Source: Oharaeibacter diazotrophicus (GTDB taxonomy: Bacteria > Pseudomonadota > Alphaproteobacteria > Rhizobiales > Pleomorphomonadaceae). Taken from it: 64,000 nt of DNA. The DNA is taken from positions 498,501-562,500 of the forward strand of contig NZ_SNXY01000010.1 of the NCBI RefSeq assembly GCF_004362745.1, in the 5' to 3' direction. Below, piece after piece: positions 15,699-25,177 of this stretch. The position numbers and the translations under genes were made by a program. The notes under the pieces were generated by a model. It was not told where the DNA came from. It saw only the letters and a list, made by a program, of their open reading frames with translations, and made no database searches. The stretch's first letter is position 1, and every line of letters starts with the position of its first letter.

Positions 15699-17594
15699 TC
15701 ACGAGCTGCCGCGGGCGGTCGCGAGGGCGCGCCGGGTCGCGGAGGTGGAATAGGTGGCGTCGAGCTGCTCGAACAGCCGGCGGGCCTCCGAGCGGCGGCC
15801 GAGGTGCCAGAGCGACCAGCCGCGCAACAGAGAGAGGTCGGCGGTCTCGGGCGCGAAGGCGGCGCGCTGCGACAGCGCCTGCAGCGCACCGGCGTAGTCC
15901 TTGGCGTCGAAGCGGGCCTGGGCGCGGTTGGCGAGCACGGCGACGCCGATCTCGCCGCGGCGGTCGGTGTCGGCGATGCCGGATGCGGCGACGGCCGCGC
16001 CGGCGTCGACGTGGCCGGCGGCGATCAGCGCCAGCGAGCGGCCGTAGACGGCGTCGTCGCGCACGCGCTTCGGCCCGCCCTGGGCAGCCTCGAAGGCCGC
16101 CGCGGCCTCGACCGGGCGCGACGACTTCAAGAGGCACCAGCCCCTCCAGAGATTCTGGTCGGCGGCGAGCGGCCCCTTGGCGGCGCGGGCGGCGGCGAGG
16201 TCGAGGCAGGCGCTCCAGTCCTTGCGCTCGAAGGCGGCGAGGATCGGATCGCGCACGGCCTGTCGGTCGGTGGCCTTGCCCGGCTTGCCGACCTTGCCGA
16301 GGTCGATCGCCGCGACCTCGGGGAAGCTCGGCGACCACTTGGCGACCAGCGCGCGGGCGCCGTCTCGGTCCTTGGCGGCGAGGGCGGCGTAGACCGCGCC
16401 GGCGGCGGCGGCCTCCGACGGGGCGTAGTCGAGCGCGGCCTCGAACCAGCGCCGGGCGTCGGCGGGGCGTTTGCCGTCGTGGAGATACCAGCCGAGCGCC
16501 TCGGCGCCGGGGGCGGAGCGTGCGGCCTCGACGGCGGCGCCGAAGTCGTCGAGCATGGCCTGGTCGAACTCGACGCGCGGGTCGGCGGCGAGGCGGCGGC
16601 CGCCGAGCATCAACTGCAGGTCGGCGAGGGCCGGCGACAGCGTCCGGCGGTCGGCGGCGATGCGGTAGGCCTCGTCGGCGCGGCCGAGGGCGTCGAGCGA
16701 CAGCACCATGCCCTCGAGCACCTTGGCGTCGAGGGCCGTGCCGGCGAGGGTGGCGGCGGTGCGGAAGGCGGCGAGGGCGTCCTCGTGCCGGCCGGCCTTG
16801 CGGTACCACCAGCCGAGCATGGCGGCGTCGCCCGGGGCCGGGCCCTTGCGGGCGGCGGCGTCGAGCAGGGCAACCTCCGCCGGATCGGGCGCCGGGGCGG
16901 CGGGATCGGACAGGGCGGCGGCAACGGCGGCGCGGGCGAAGTCGGGGATCAGCGCGTCGAACTCGCCGGGCGGGTTGGCGAGCGCGAGCAGCGGCCGGGT
17001 CTCGACCGCACCGAGGCCGGCGAGCGCCTTCTGCACGGTGGCCCGGCGGGCGTCGGCGCCGGTGCAGGTCTCGAGAACGCGGCGGTAGTCGGCGCTGGCG
17101 CCGGCCCGGTCGCCGGAGAGGACGCGGGCGTCGGCGACGCGCCAGGCGACGTCGAGGTCGGCGCAGCCGCCGAGGTCGGGATGAGCCGCGGCGAGCGCGA
17201 CCACCTTGGCGGCATCGCGGGCGTCGGAGGCGGCGATCAGGTCCTTGCGCGCGCGCTTGGCGGCGACCTTGGCGACGAGGTCGGCCGAGGGGGCGAAGGT
17301 CGGGTCGGCGGCCTTGGCCTCCGCGATCGCGGCGTCGAGGCCGTCGAGGTCGTCGGCTGCGAACAGCGCCCACAGCGGTCCCTCGCGGTCCGGCGGGGCG
17401 GCACCGAGGTCCGTGGGCGGCTGCCAGTCGGGATAGAGCGCCTGCAGGCGGCGGATCTCGGCCTCGGCGCGCGCGGTCTGGCCGTTGGCGGCGTAGTAGC
17501 GCAGCGCGCTCTCGTCAACCGGGCCTGTCGCGAAGGCGGGGGCGGCGCAGCCGAGGACGAGGGCGGCGGCGAGGGCGAGGCGGCTCAAAGGCAT
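15699..17594 (-). CDS. TPR-repeat protein of the cellulose operon
   Basis: A protein of 631 residues. A Sec signal peptide (PLSRLALAAALVLGCAAPAFA) places it in the periplasm. The rest is alpha-helical with many TPR-like repeats, for example GWWYRKAGRHEDALAAFRTA, ALGWYLHDGKRPADARRWF and LRGWSLWHLGRRSEARRLF. In enterobacteria BcsC combines periplasmic TPRs with a C-terminal outer-membrane barrel; here the protein ends right after the TPRs with no barrel-like strands. It probably guides cellulose across the periplasm, with an outer-membrane exit supplied by another protein. The start lies ten bases inside the end of bcsZ. Confidence 0.75.
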   Translation of the reverse strand: MPLSRLALAAALVLGCAAPAFATGPVDESALRYYAANGQTARAEAEIRRLQALYPDWQPPTDLGAAPPDREGPLWALFAADDLDGLDAAIAEAKAADPTFAPSADLVAKVAAKRARKDLIAASDARDAAKVVALAAAHPDLGGCADLDVAWRVADARVLSGDRAGASADYRRVLETCTGADARRATVQKALAGLGAVETRPLLALANPPGEFDALIPDFARAAVAAALSDPAAPAPDPAEVALLDAAARKGPAPGDAAMLGWWYRKAGRHEDALAAFRTAATLAGTALDAKVLEGMVLSLDALGRADEAYRIAADRRTLSPALADLQLMLGGRRLAADPRVEFDQAMLDDFGAAVEAARSAPGAEALGWYLHDGKRPADARRWFEAALDYAPSEAAAAGAVYAALAAKDRDGARALVAKWSPSFPEVAAIDLGKVGKPGKATDRQAVRDPILAAFERKDWSACLDLAAARAAKGPLAADQNLWRGWCLLKSSRPVEAAAAFEAAQGGPKRVRDDAVYGRSLALIAAGHVDAGAAVAASGIADTDRRGEIGVAVLANRAQARFDAKDYAGALQALSQRAAFAPETADLSLLRGWSLWHLGRRSEARRLFEQLDATYSTSATRRALATARGSS

Positions 17595-18661
17595 GCCGGA
17601 TACCTCTCGGCGGCGGCGACGACGGCGAGCAGGCGCAGCGTCGCGGGATAATAGGGTTCGTGGGCCGGCGCCTTCAGATCGGCCGGCAGCGGCCGGCCGT
17701 CGAGGGCGCAGGCGAGGAAGGCCGGAACGGCGCGGTAGCCGCCCTCGCCGAAGCGCACCGGGGCGCGGCCGTCGAACGGGATCGCGTGGGGATCGGCGTC
17801 CGGGTCCTTCCAGAGCGCGCGCCAGGGCTCGAGCAGGCGGGCGTCGCCGCCGGCCCAGGCGAGGTAGAACGGCACGCGCAGGGCGTTCCAGCCGAATTCG
17901 GCCGGGAAGCCCGCGGCCGGGCGCGGCGCGCCGCCGCCGAGCGCCAGCCAGTCCGGCGGCAGCCGGGCCTCGCCGAAGCGGGCGACGGCGAGGAGGTCGA
18001 GCCCGCCGGCGACGAGGCGGTCCCAGGCGTATTCGGGGGCGACCTCGGCGAGGGCGGGGAAGGCCGGGAACACCCAGTAGGACGGATTGACCACCGGGCC
18101 GTCCCTGCGGTCGGCGGCGGCGAAGCCGACCGCGGCCGGCAGGAGCAGGCGGCGGCCGCCGTGGTCGATCACCGCGAGGCTCTGGACGGCGCGGGCGATC
18201 ACGGCGGCGTCGGCGGCGTAGTCCGGCGCGTCCCAGCGCCGCGCCGCCTCGGCGAGCGCCCAGGCGATCAGGATGTCGCCGTCGGTGGCGTCGTTGGTGT
18301 CGGCGACGCGCGGCGTCGCGGCGGGATCGTAGCGCCAGGCGAACAGGCCGTCGCCGCGCAGGCCGAGCGCGCCGCGGGTGAAGGTCCACAGCCGGTCGAA
18401 GGTGGCGCGGTCGTCGCCGCGCACGGCCAGCAGCATGCCGTAGCCCTGGCCCTCGCTGTGGCTGATGCCGCGGTTGCCGTCGTCGACGACGCGGCCGTCC
18501 TCGCGCACGAAGCGGCCGCGCCAGTCGGCCCAAAGCGCGGCGACCACGGGCGCCGGCGGCGCCGCGGCCGCGGCCGGCCCGACCGCGGTCGGGCCCTTCG
18601 GCAGCAGGCCGGCGATCGCGGCGAGGCCGAGGGCGCCGGAGAGGAGGAGGGCGCGCCACAT
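17585..18661 (-). CDS. bcsZ: Glycosyl hydrolase family 8 endoglucanase BcsZ
   Basis: A protein of 358 residues with an N-terminal signal (MWRALLLSGALGLAAIAGLLP) and a proline/alanine linker. GH8 motifs are clear: GNRGISHSEGQGYGMLLAV with the catalytic acid Glu, and VADTNDATDGDILIAWALAEAARRW with the conserved Asp. VNPSYWVFPAFPALA and GWNALRVPFYLAW complete the inverting (alpha/alpha)6 barrel. BcsZ trims cellulose chains in the periplasm and is normally needed for proper fibre export. ATG 18661 shares one base with the bcsB stop. Confidence 0.92.
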   Translation of the reverse strand: MWRALLLSGALGLAAIAGLLPKGPTAVGPAAAAAPPAPVVAALWADWRGRFVREDGRVVDDGNRGISHSEGQGYGMLLAVRGDDRATFDRLWTFTRGALGLRGDGLFAWRYDPAATPRVADTNDATDGDILIAWALAEAARRWDAPDYAADAAVIARAVQSLAVIDHGGRRLLLPAAVGFAAADRRDGPVVNPSYWVFPAFPALAEVAPEYAWDRLVAGGLDLLAVARFGEARLPPDWLALGGGAPRPAAGFPAEFGWNALRVPFYLAWAGGDARLLEPWRALWKDPDADPHAIPFDGRAPVRFGEGGYRAVPAFLACALDGRPLPADLKAPAHEPYYPATLRLLAVVAAAERYPACL

Positions 18662-21000
18662 CACTTCAGCCTCACCCCGGACCGCTTGACCTTGGCGAAG
18701 GTGGCCAGTCCGAACATGCAGCCGGCGCCGAGCAGCAGCATGCCGTAGATCGCGGTGTTGGCCGACAGCCACGCCGAGGCGACGAGGCGGACGTTGGCGA
18801 CGTCCATCGGACCGGTGGAGACGAAGCGGGTCTCCTCGGCGGCGACGGCGACGAGGCCGCCGGTGGAATCGAGCAGCGAGACGCGGCCGGCGAGGCCGGA
18901 CCAGCGGTCGGGCTCTGCGATGCGGTCGACCGCGGCGGCGAGCGTCGCCGGATCGGGCGCGGAGACCAGGGTGACCGGGGCGTCGGCACCCTCGGGCAGG
19001 GCCTGCGCCAGCACCAGACGGGCGGTCTCGGGCACGGCGTAGGCGCCGGGCGGCTCGCCGAGGCCGACGGCGTCGCGCAGGGCGCGGGCGTAGTCGGCGA
19101 CCTTGGCGGTCAGCCGGTCGAGGTAACCGTCGCCGGTGCGCACCCGCGAGCGCCAGGCGTCGAGCAGCGGCGCGTCCTCGCCGTTGACGGCGCCGGTGAC
19201 GAGAGTGTCGCTGCGCGGCGCGCCGGTGCGCCAGCCGTGCCCTTCGGCGGGCGGCTCGAGGCCGGTCTGGCGGAACATCGCCGGCCCGACGTCGCCGGCG
19301 GCACCGATCACCACCGTGCCCGGCCGGACGTTGGCGTCGCGCAGCGGCCGCAGTTCGAGGTCGGGCAGGTCGGCCCCCGACACCGCCATCCGGGCGTAGA
19401 GCGTCGCCGCCGCGCCGACGGTCGCCGGATCGGCGCCGGCGAGGGCGATGCGCACCGGCTCCTCGGCCCGCGCGCCGGCGCGGCCCGCGCCGACGGTGGC
19501 GCCGAGGTCGGGCAGGCGGGCCATCCGGGCGAGCCGGGGCACGACGAAGCGGGTGCTGCCGAGGATCAGGAAGCGGGGATTGCCGGCGATCTGGCGGTGC
19601 GGATCGCAGTCGACATCCTCGGGGGCGACGAGGCGGGCCTCGATCCGCAGCGTGTTGAGGCCGGGGCGGAAGGCCGACAGCGGCAGCTCGACGCGCCGGT
19701 CCTGGGTGACCTCGCCGCTGCCCTTGCCGAAGGGCACGGTGGCGACGAGCCGGCCGTCGACGAAGACCGAGAGCTCGTCGTCCGGGTCGAGGTCGGGGGC
19801 GTAGCCGGCGTCGAGGCGCAGCATGACCGAGCCGTAGTCGGCGGTGACGGCGTCGGTCGGCAGGGCGATGCGGTAGGACCGCGACCACAGCCGGCCGGAG
19901 AACTGCTCGTTGCGCTCGCCGAAGTCGGCGAGCGTGATCGACTGTTCGGACGCGCCGTCGAGGCGAACGACGCGGTCGATCGCGGCCGGCGGCGAGGAGG
20001 CCTCGGAGATGCGGCGGATCGCCTGGGCGGTCTCGTCGGGCGAGCCGGCGCGGACCACCAGGGTCGGGCGGCCGTCCGTGGCGACGACGATGCGCGGGTC
20101 GCCGGCGCCGAAGCGGCCGGGGTCGAAGCCGAGGCCGGCGAGGGTGTCGGCGTCGCCCGCCACGAGGTCGATGCCGGCACCGGTGCCGGGTTCGGCCGCG
20201 ACGGTGACGACGGGCGCGCGGGTCGCCGCGGCGCGGGCGAGCGCGCCGGCGATCTCGACAGCCGGCTCGAGCGCCCGCGTGTCGAGGGCGCCGCCGCGGC
20301 GGATCCGGATCGGCAGGCGGCCGTCCTCGTCGAGGGCGAGGGCGGGCAGGCCGTCGAGGCCGGCGACCGGGCGGACGCCCTCGGCGACGAAGCCGGTCAC
20401 GGCCGGATCGATCCGGGTCCACAGCTCGTAGGTGCCGTCGACCGAGCAGTCGACGCGGTGGCGCTGGTTGGCGGTGACCCGGACCGCGTTCCAGCCGGCC
20501 GACAGGGCCGCCGGCGGGATCGGCAGCGAGACCAGCCGGCGGGCATCGCCGCCGCCGAGCGCGACCTGTCCGACGGTGCGGCCGTTGACCTGCACCACCA
20601 GCGTCGAGGCCTCGGGCATCACCGAGACGGCGGTCTCGATGCCGAACACCAGCCGGCCGCCGCGGGCGACCGCGGCACCGTCGAGGTAGAGCGGCCAGAC
20701 CACGGTGTCGACCTCGCCGGACAGCGTCCAGCCGTCGGCGACCGCCGGCAGGCGGCGCAGGGTCTCGCCGACGCCGGGGGAGGTCGGCGCCGCCGGCGCC
20801 GGGGCGGCCGGGGCGAGCGCCGGCGGGGCGGGGAGCGCCGGCGCGGGCTGCACGACCGCGGGGACCACCGGGTCGAGGGGCGCCGGTTCGGCCGCGAAGG
20901 GAGCCGCGCCGAACGGGGCGGTGGTGTCGGCGAAGGCGGGCGCCGCCGCGAACGTCGCGGCCAGGAGGGCCGCGGCGGGGAGATGGGCTGCGAGGCGCAT
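18661..21000 (-). CDS. bcsB: Cellulose synthase regulatory/periplasmic subunit BcsB
   Basis: A protein of 779 residues. It has a signal peptide (LPAAALLAATFAAAPAFA), a Pro/Ala-rich linker to about residue 75, then repeated beta-sandwich carbohydrate-binding units. Visible motifs are TVVWPLYLDGAAVARGGRLVFG, WNAVRVTANQRHRVDCSVDGTYELWTRID, FRPGLNTLRIEARLVAPEDVDCDPH and FLILGSTRFVVPRLARMARLPDL. A single C-terminal membrane helix (TAIYGMLLLGAGCMFGLATF) docks on BcsA. BcsB receives the glucan from the BcsA channel. The start lies one base after the bcsA stop. Confidence 0.92.
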   Translation of the reverse strand: MRLAAHLPAAALLAATFAAAPAFADTTAPFGAAPFAAEPAPLDPVVPAVVQPAPALPAPPALAPAAPAPAAPTSPGVGETLRRLPAVADGWTLSGEVDTVVWPLYLDGAAVARGGRLVFGIETAVSVMPEASTLVVQVNGRTVGQVALGGGDARRLVSLPIPPAALSAGWNAVRVTANQRHRVDCSVDGTYELWTRIDPAVTGFVAEGVRPVAGLDGLPALALDEDGRLPIRIRRGGALDTRALEPAVEIAGALARAAATRAPVVTVAAEPGTGAGIDLVAGDADTLAGLGFDPGRFGAGDPRIVVATDGRPTLVVRAGSPDETAQAIRRISEASSPPAAIDRVVRLDGASEQSITLADFGERNEQFSGRLWSRSYRIALPTDAVTADYGSVMLRLDAGYAPDLDPDDELSVFVDGRLVATVPFGKGSGEVTQDRRVELPLSAFRPGLNTLRIEARLVAPEDVDCDPHRQIAGNPRFLILGSTRFVVPRLARMARLPDLGATVGAGRAGARAEEPVRIALAGADPATVGAAATLYARMAVSGADLPDLELRPLRDANVRPGTVVIGAAGDVGPAMFRQTGLEPPAEGHGWRTGAPRSDTLVTGAVNGEDAPLLDAWRSRVRTGDGYLDRLTAKVADYARALRDAVGLGEPPGAYAVPETARLVLAQALPEGADAPVTLVSAPDPATLAAAVDRIAEPDRWSGLAGRVSLLDSTGGLVAVAAEETRFVSTGPMDVANVRLVASAWLSANTAIYGMLLLGAGCMFGLATFAKVKRSGVRLK

Positions 21001-21001
21001 G

Positions 21002-23227
21002 TCAGGTCTGGCTCCGCTGGGCGCCTTCGGCGGGCTTGGCCGCCGGTGCGGGTTCGGGCTTCTCGGCCGGGGGCTGGCCGATGCGGGCGAGGTAGACGAG
21101 GCCGCGCAGGGTGTGGCGCAGGCTGAGCGCCACCATCCGTGCGGTGCCGGAGAACACGCCGACATAGTGCTGGCGGCTGCGGCGGAAAGCGGACAGCGGC
21201 CCGCCGTCGGCGTACATCAGGTCGGCGACCACGGCGGCCTGGGCGGCGGTCAGGGTGTCGAACGAGACGCCGAAGGCGCCGCCCTTCTCGTCGTGGCCGA
21301 CGCGCCGCAGCACGATCGGCACCGCGGCGACGCGGCGGTCCTCGTGCGACATCGCCACCGCGAGGAAGCCCTTGCGGCCGGTCGAGCGGTCGGCCGGCAG
21401 GCGGCCGTCGAGCGGGCGCAGCTTGGCGCCGCCGCTCGAGACGTCCTCGACCATCACCTGGATGGTGGCGTCACCGATGCGCACGGCGCCGCGGCGCGAC
21501 ACCGACAGGCGCTGGGCCCGGCGGCGCTCCTCGCGCTCGGAGACGACGCCGAGGGCGAGGCCGGCGATGGCGAGGTTGAGCCCGTTCCACAGTGCGACGA
21601 CGGCGAGCATGTCGCGCGAACCCGGCTCGTGCAGGAGCCGCCAGATCGCCACCGTCTCGGCCACCACCAGCAGTGCGAACATCAGGAAATAGGGCATGGC
21701 GAGCTCGCTGAGCCGCTTCTCGTCGGTGACGAGGCCCTTGGCGGTGACGTTGAAGGTGGGCTTGCGCGGGTTGGCGACCACGCTGGCGATGGCGCCGGCG
21801 AGATAGAGCGACTGGACGTATTCGTAGAGCTCGGACACCCAGGGCCAGCGGACGTCGCCGTAGAGGTAGTTCTGCATCATCAGGTTCGCCGCCATGTAGA
21901 TCATGGTGTAAGCGACGAACTCGTCGATGCTCGCCTCGAAAATCTGCATCGACAGGAAAATGTAGAGCATCGGCGCGAAGATGAAGGTCAGGCGCGTCAG
22001 CGGGAACAGCCAGAACAGGCTGGAGGAGAGATAGGCGATGCGCTGCGGGATGGTGAGGCCTGCCTTGAAGACGGGGTTCTTCAGGATCAGGATCTGCATC
22101 ATGCCGCGGCACCAGCGCGAACGCTGGCCGATGAAGGTCGCAAAGGTCTCCGGCTGCAGGCCGGCGATCAGCGGCTTGTCGACGTAGCGGCTGTTCCAGC
22201 CGCGCGCGTGCATGCCGAGCGCGGTCTCGCAGTCCTCGGTGATCGAAACGCCGTCGAAGCCGCCGCCTTCCTCGAGCGCCTCGCGGCGGATCAGGGCCGC
22301 GGAGCCGCAGAAGAAGGCGGCGTTCCACTTGTCGAGGCCCTTCTGGATCACGCCGTAGAACATCTCGTTCTCGGACGGCATGTGGCGGAAGGTGGAGAGG
22401 TTCTTCTCGATCGGGTCCGGGTTGAGGAAGAAGTGCGGCGTCTGCACCAGGAACAAGCGCGGGTCGTCGCGGAAATGGCCGACGGTCTCGCGCAGGAACT
22501 CGCGGACCGGGGCGTGGTCGGCGTCGAAGACGGCGATGATCTCGCCGCTGGTCTTCGGCAGCGCCGCGTTCATGTTGCCGGCCTTGGCGTGCTCGTTGCG
22601 GACGCGGGTCAGGTAGACGCAGCCGAGGTCGGCGCAGAGTTCCTGCAGTTCGGCGCGGCGGCTGCGCGCCTTGTGGGCGGCGACGGCGTCGGAGGAGCCG
22701 CACTTCTGGTCGGTGCCGCCGTCGTCGAGCAGGTAGACGGTGAGCTTGTCGGCCGGGTAGTCCATGGCGCGGGCGGCGGCGAGCGTCGCCGAGAGGATCT
22801 CCTTGTCCTCGTTGTAGCTCGGCACGAACACGTCGACGGTCGGCAGGTCGTCGTCGGCGACCGCGGGCGGGGCGGGACGCTCCAGCGGATCGGCGACGAC
22901 GAACAGGCTGATGCACATCATCAGCACCGTGAACATTTCCATCAGGTAGAGGATCAGGCCGGGCACGAAGTCGACGAGGTCGTCCGGCGAGGGCAGCGTC
23001 GAGGTGGTGCGCCAGTAGACGTAGCGCGCCACCACCGTCAGCCCGAGCGCCACGAACACCAGGCGGAACGCGCCCTTGCGGCGGGTCAGCCAGATGCCGG
23101 CCATGGCGGCGAGCAGGGTCACCCCCGTCGACATCTGCGCGGCCGTTCCGACCGGCTGGATGGTTACCGCCAGGAGCAAAATGCCCGACAGCACCCATAC
23201 CCAAGTCGTCATGCGATCCCGTGTCAT
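21002..23227 (-). CDS. bcsA: Cellulose synthase catalytic subunit BcsA with PilZ domain
   Basis: A GT2 processive glycosyltransferase of about 741 residues. It shows VFVPSYNEDKEI, LLDDGGTDQK, the metal-binding DADH (VFDADHAPV), the catalytic base in SITEDCETALG and the QxxRW gating motif GQRSRWCRGM. There are two N-terminal membrane helices, then several between the GT domain and the PilZ domain. The PilZ region contains RRRAQRLSVSRRG and VEDVSSGGAKL, the Arg and D/NxSxxG elements that bind c-di-GMP. It makes beta-1,4-glucan from UDP-glucose when c-di-GMP is bound. The start is uncertain: ATG 23227, GTG 23236 or ATG 23212 are all possible. Confidence 0.94.
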   Translation of the reverse strand: MTRDRMTTWVWVLSGILLLAVTIQPVGTAAQMSTGVTLLAAMAGIWLTRRKGAFRLVFVALGLTVVARYVYWRTTSTLPSPDDLVDFVPGLILYLMEMFTVLMMCISLFVVADPLERPAPPAVADDDLPTVDVFVPSYNEDKEILSATLAAARAMDYPADKLTVYLLDDGGTDQKCGSSDAVAAHKARSRRAELQELCADLGCVYLTRVRNEHAKAGNMNAALPKTSGEIIAVFDADHAPVREFLRETVGHFRDDPRLFLVQTPHFFLNPDPIEKNLSTFRHMPSENEMFYGVIQKGLDKWNAAFFCGSAALIRREALEEGGGFDGVSITEDCETALGMHARGWNSRYVDKPLIAGLQPETFATFIGQRSRWCRGMMQILILKNPVFKAGLTIPQRIAYLSSSLFWLFPLTRLTFIFAPMLYIFLSMQIFEASIDEFVAYTMIYMAANLMMQNYLYGDVRWPWVSELYEYVQSLYLAGAIASVVANPRKPTFNVTAKGLVTDEKRLSELAMPYFLMFALLVVAETVAIWRLLHEPGSRDMLAVVALWNGLNLAIAGLALGVVSEREERRRAQRLSVSRRGAVRIGDATIQVMVEDVSSGGAKLRPLDGRLPADRSTGRKGFLAVAMSHEDRRVAAVPIVLRRVGHDEKGGAFGVSFDTLTAAQAAVVADLMYADGGPLSAFRRSRQHYVGVFSGTARMVALSLRHTLRGLVYLARIGQPPAEKPEPAPAAKPAEGAQRSQT

Positions 23228-23568
23228 CCGCCCCACCCGTTGCCGGTTGTTGGGCGGATTTACGCTGCTGCGGCGCTTAATAAGAGTAACCGCGGCGGGT
23301 TTTCGCGGGTTTTGTCGATTCGTCGGTTGACGAGATATGAATCGAATGCGACGTATTTACAGAATATTAAGGTTGACGATTTGTTATTGTTTCGCTTTTA
23401 CATGAAAATCTACCGCGGCGCGCCGCGGAAAGCGCGCTGCGCGTCGCGGTCGCGTCCGGCGACGATCCCGTGGATGACGGGGACGGCGGCGCGAACGCCT
23501 TGCGCCGGGCCGCCAGAATCGTGAAGGGTCCGCCGCGGGCGCGCGCGGCGCTCGACGGAACGGTGCGG
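23228..23568. promoter_or_regulatory. Divergent, AT-rich intergenic region between bcsA and a HerA-like ATPase
   Basis: This 341-base gap is far richer in A+T than its surroundings, particularly 23270-23410, and should hold the promoters for the whole bcs operon (minus) and the ATPase gene (plus). No convincing -35/-10 pair could be fixed; several TTGACG boxes occur (near 23327 and 23374). A perfect 16-bp palindrome CCGCGGCGCGCCGCGG lies at 23413-23428 and could be a regulator site or hairpin. Confidence 0.4.
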
Positions 23569-25044
23569 ATGACGGTCGGCGTGGACATCGGAGCGAAGAC
23601 GGGCGGCCAGCGCGCGATCTTCGATCTGGAGGAACTCCTGGCGACGCGCCTCCTGGTGCAGGGCAACTCGGGCTCGGGCAAGTCGCACCTCCTGCGGCGC
23701 CTCCTGGAGCAGAGCGCGCCCTGGGTGCAGCAGTGCGTGATCGACCCGGAGGGCGACTTCGTCACCCTCGCCGACCGGCACGGCCACGTGGTCGTCGACG
23801 CCGCCGGCAGCGAGCGCGACCTCGCCCTGATCGCCCAGCGGGTGCGCCAGCACCGCGTCTCGGTGGTGGTCAACCTCGAGGGCCTCGACGTCGACCGCCA
23901 GATGCGCGCCGCCGGCGTGTTCCTGAACGGCCTGTTCGACGCCGAGCGCGACCACTGGTACCCGATGCTGGTGGTGGTGGACGAGGCGCAGCTGTTCGCC
24001 CCCGCCGCCTCCGGAGACGCCGACGAGGAGGCGCGGCGGGTCTCGCTCGCCGCCATGACCAACCTGATGTGCCGCGGCCGCAAGCGCGGCCTCGCCGGGG
24101 TGATCGCCACCCAGCGCCTCGCCAAGCTCGCCAAGAACGTCGCGGCCGAGGCGTCCAACTTCCTGATGGGCCGCACGTTCCTCGACATCGACATGGCGCG
24201 GGCGGCCGACCTGCTCGGCATGGAGCGGCGCCAGGCCGAGACCTTCCGCAACCTCGACCGCGGTACCTTCGTGGCGCTCGGTCCGGCGATCGGCCGCAAG
24301 CCCGAGCCGGTGAAGATCGGCGGCGTCGAGACCGCCGGCCGCGGCGGCAGCCCCAAGCTGCTGCCGCTGCCGGACAAGCCCGCCGAGGACGCCGCCGAGC
24401 TGATCTTTCGGCCGGCGGCGCCCGGCGAGACGGTGCAGCGCCGCGAGGCCGCGCCGGTCTCGACCGCCGACATCCTCGGCCAGCTCGCCCGCGCCCGGCC
24501 GGAACCGGCGCCGGAGCCGGAGGCGCCCGACCTCTTCGCCGGTGCCGAGCGCGAGGCTGCGCTCGACGCGGTGATGGCGAGCCTGATGGACGACCCCGAC
24601 ACCGCCTTCCAGACCGTGTCGGTGCTCTACCAGGACTTCCTGGTGCGCTGCCGGATCGCCCGCGTGCCGGGCGATCCGCCGGACCTGCCGTGGTTCCGCG
24701 CCCGGATCGCGACCGCCCGCGCCGGTGTCGACGACAAGCCGGCCGACGAGAGCGGCTGGGAACAGGCGCAGCTGGTGGCCTCGGCGCTGCCCGAGGACAT
24801 CCGCGGGGTGTTCCTCCTGGTGGCGCGCGCCGCGCTGACCAAGGCGCCGTGCCCCGGCGACCTCGCCATCGCCCGCGCCTACGGCACCCGCTCGACCGGC
24901 CGGGCCCGTCGGCTGCTCGCCTACATGGAGGAGCGCGGCTTCCTGCTCTGCGCCACCGACCTGCGCGGCAACCGGATCGTCAGCTTGCCCGACCTCGGGT
25001 GGCAGACCGCGCCGGGCAACCCCGAGGCGACGGCGGCGGAATAG
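23569..25044 (+). CDS. HerA/DUF87-like P-loop ATPase
   Basis: A protein of 491 residues starting at ATG 23569; longer in-frame starts exist but lack a binding site. Walker A is LLVQGNSGSGKSHLLRRLL near residue 32. Walker B is MLVVVDEAQLFAP near residue 140, and a downstream motif GRKRGLAGVIATQRLAKLAKNV is typical of HerA/FtsK-type ATPases. An N-terminal beta-rich cap is short, and a Pro/Glu linker leads to a C-terminal helical domain that ends in a winged-helix-like segment (RSTGRARRLLAYMEERGFLL). The family includes DNA translocases such as HerA, but no NurA nuclease partner lies nearby. It could be a housekeeping ATPase or part of an undetected system. Confidence 0.8.
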   Translation: MTVGVDIGAKTGGQRAIFDLEELLATRLLVQGNSGSGKSHLLRRLLEQSAPWVQQCVIDPEGDFVTLADRHGHVVVDAAGSERDLALIAQRVRQHRVSVVVNLEGLDVDRQMRAAGVFLNGLFDAERDHWYPMLVVVDEAQLFAPAASGDADEEARRVSLAAMTNLMCRGRKRGLAGVIATQRLAKLAKNVAAEASNFLMGRTFLDIDMARAADLLGMERRQAETFRNLDRGTFVALGPAIGRKPEPVKIGGVETAGRGGSPKLLPLPDKPAEDAAELIFRPAAPGETVQRREAAPVSTADILGQLARARPEPAPEPEAPDLFAGAEREAALDAVMASLMDDPDTAFQTVSVLYQDFLVRCRIARVPGDPPDLPWFRARIATARAGVDDKPADESGWEQAQLVASALPEDIRGVFLLVARAALTKAPCPGDLAIARAYGTRSTGRARRLLAYMEERGFLLCATDLRGNRIVSLPDLGWQTAPGNPEATAAE

Positions 25045-25177
25045 CCGCGGCCCGGAAACCGGGGATTGGGTTGTTCGCGATGGTGATTCGACACCATTGG
25101 TAAATACGTGTAAGTTCTGATCGTCTCAACCAGGGGCTCTTGCGCCACGGGCGCCGTCGAGCCGATGGAGGGCGGTC

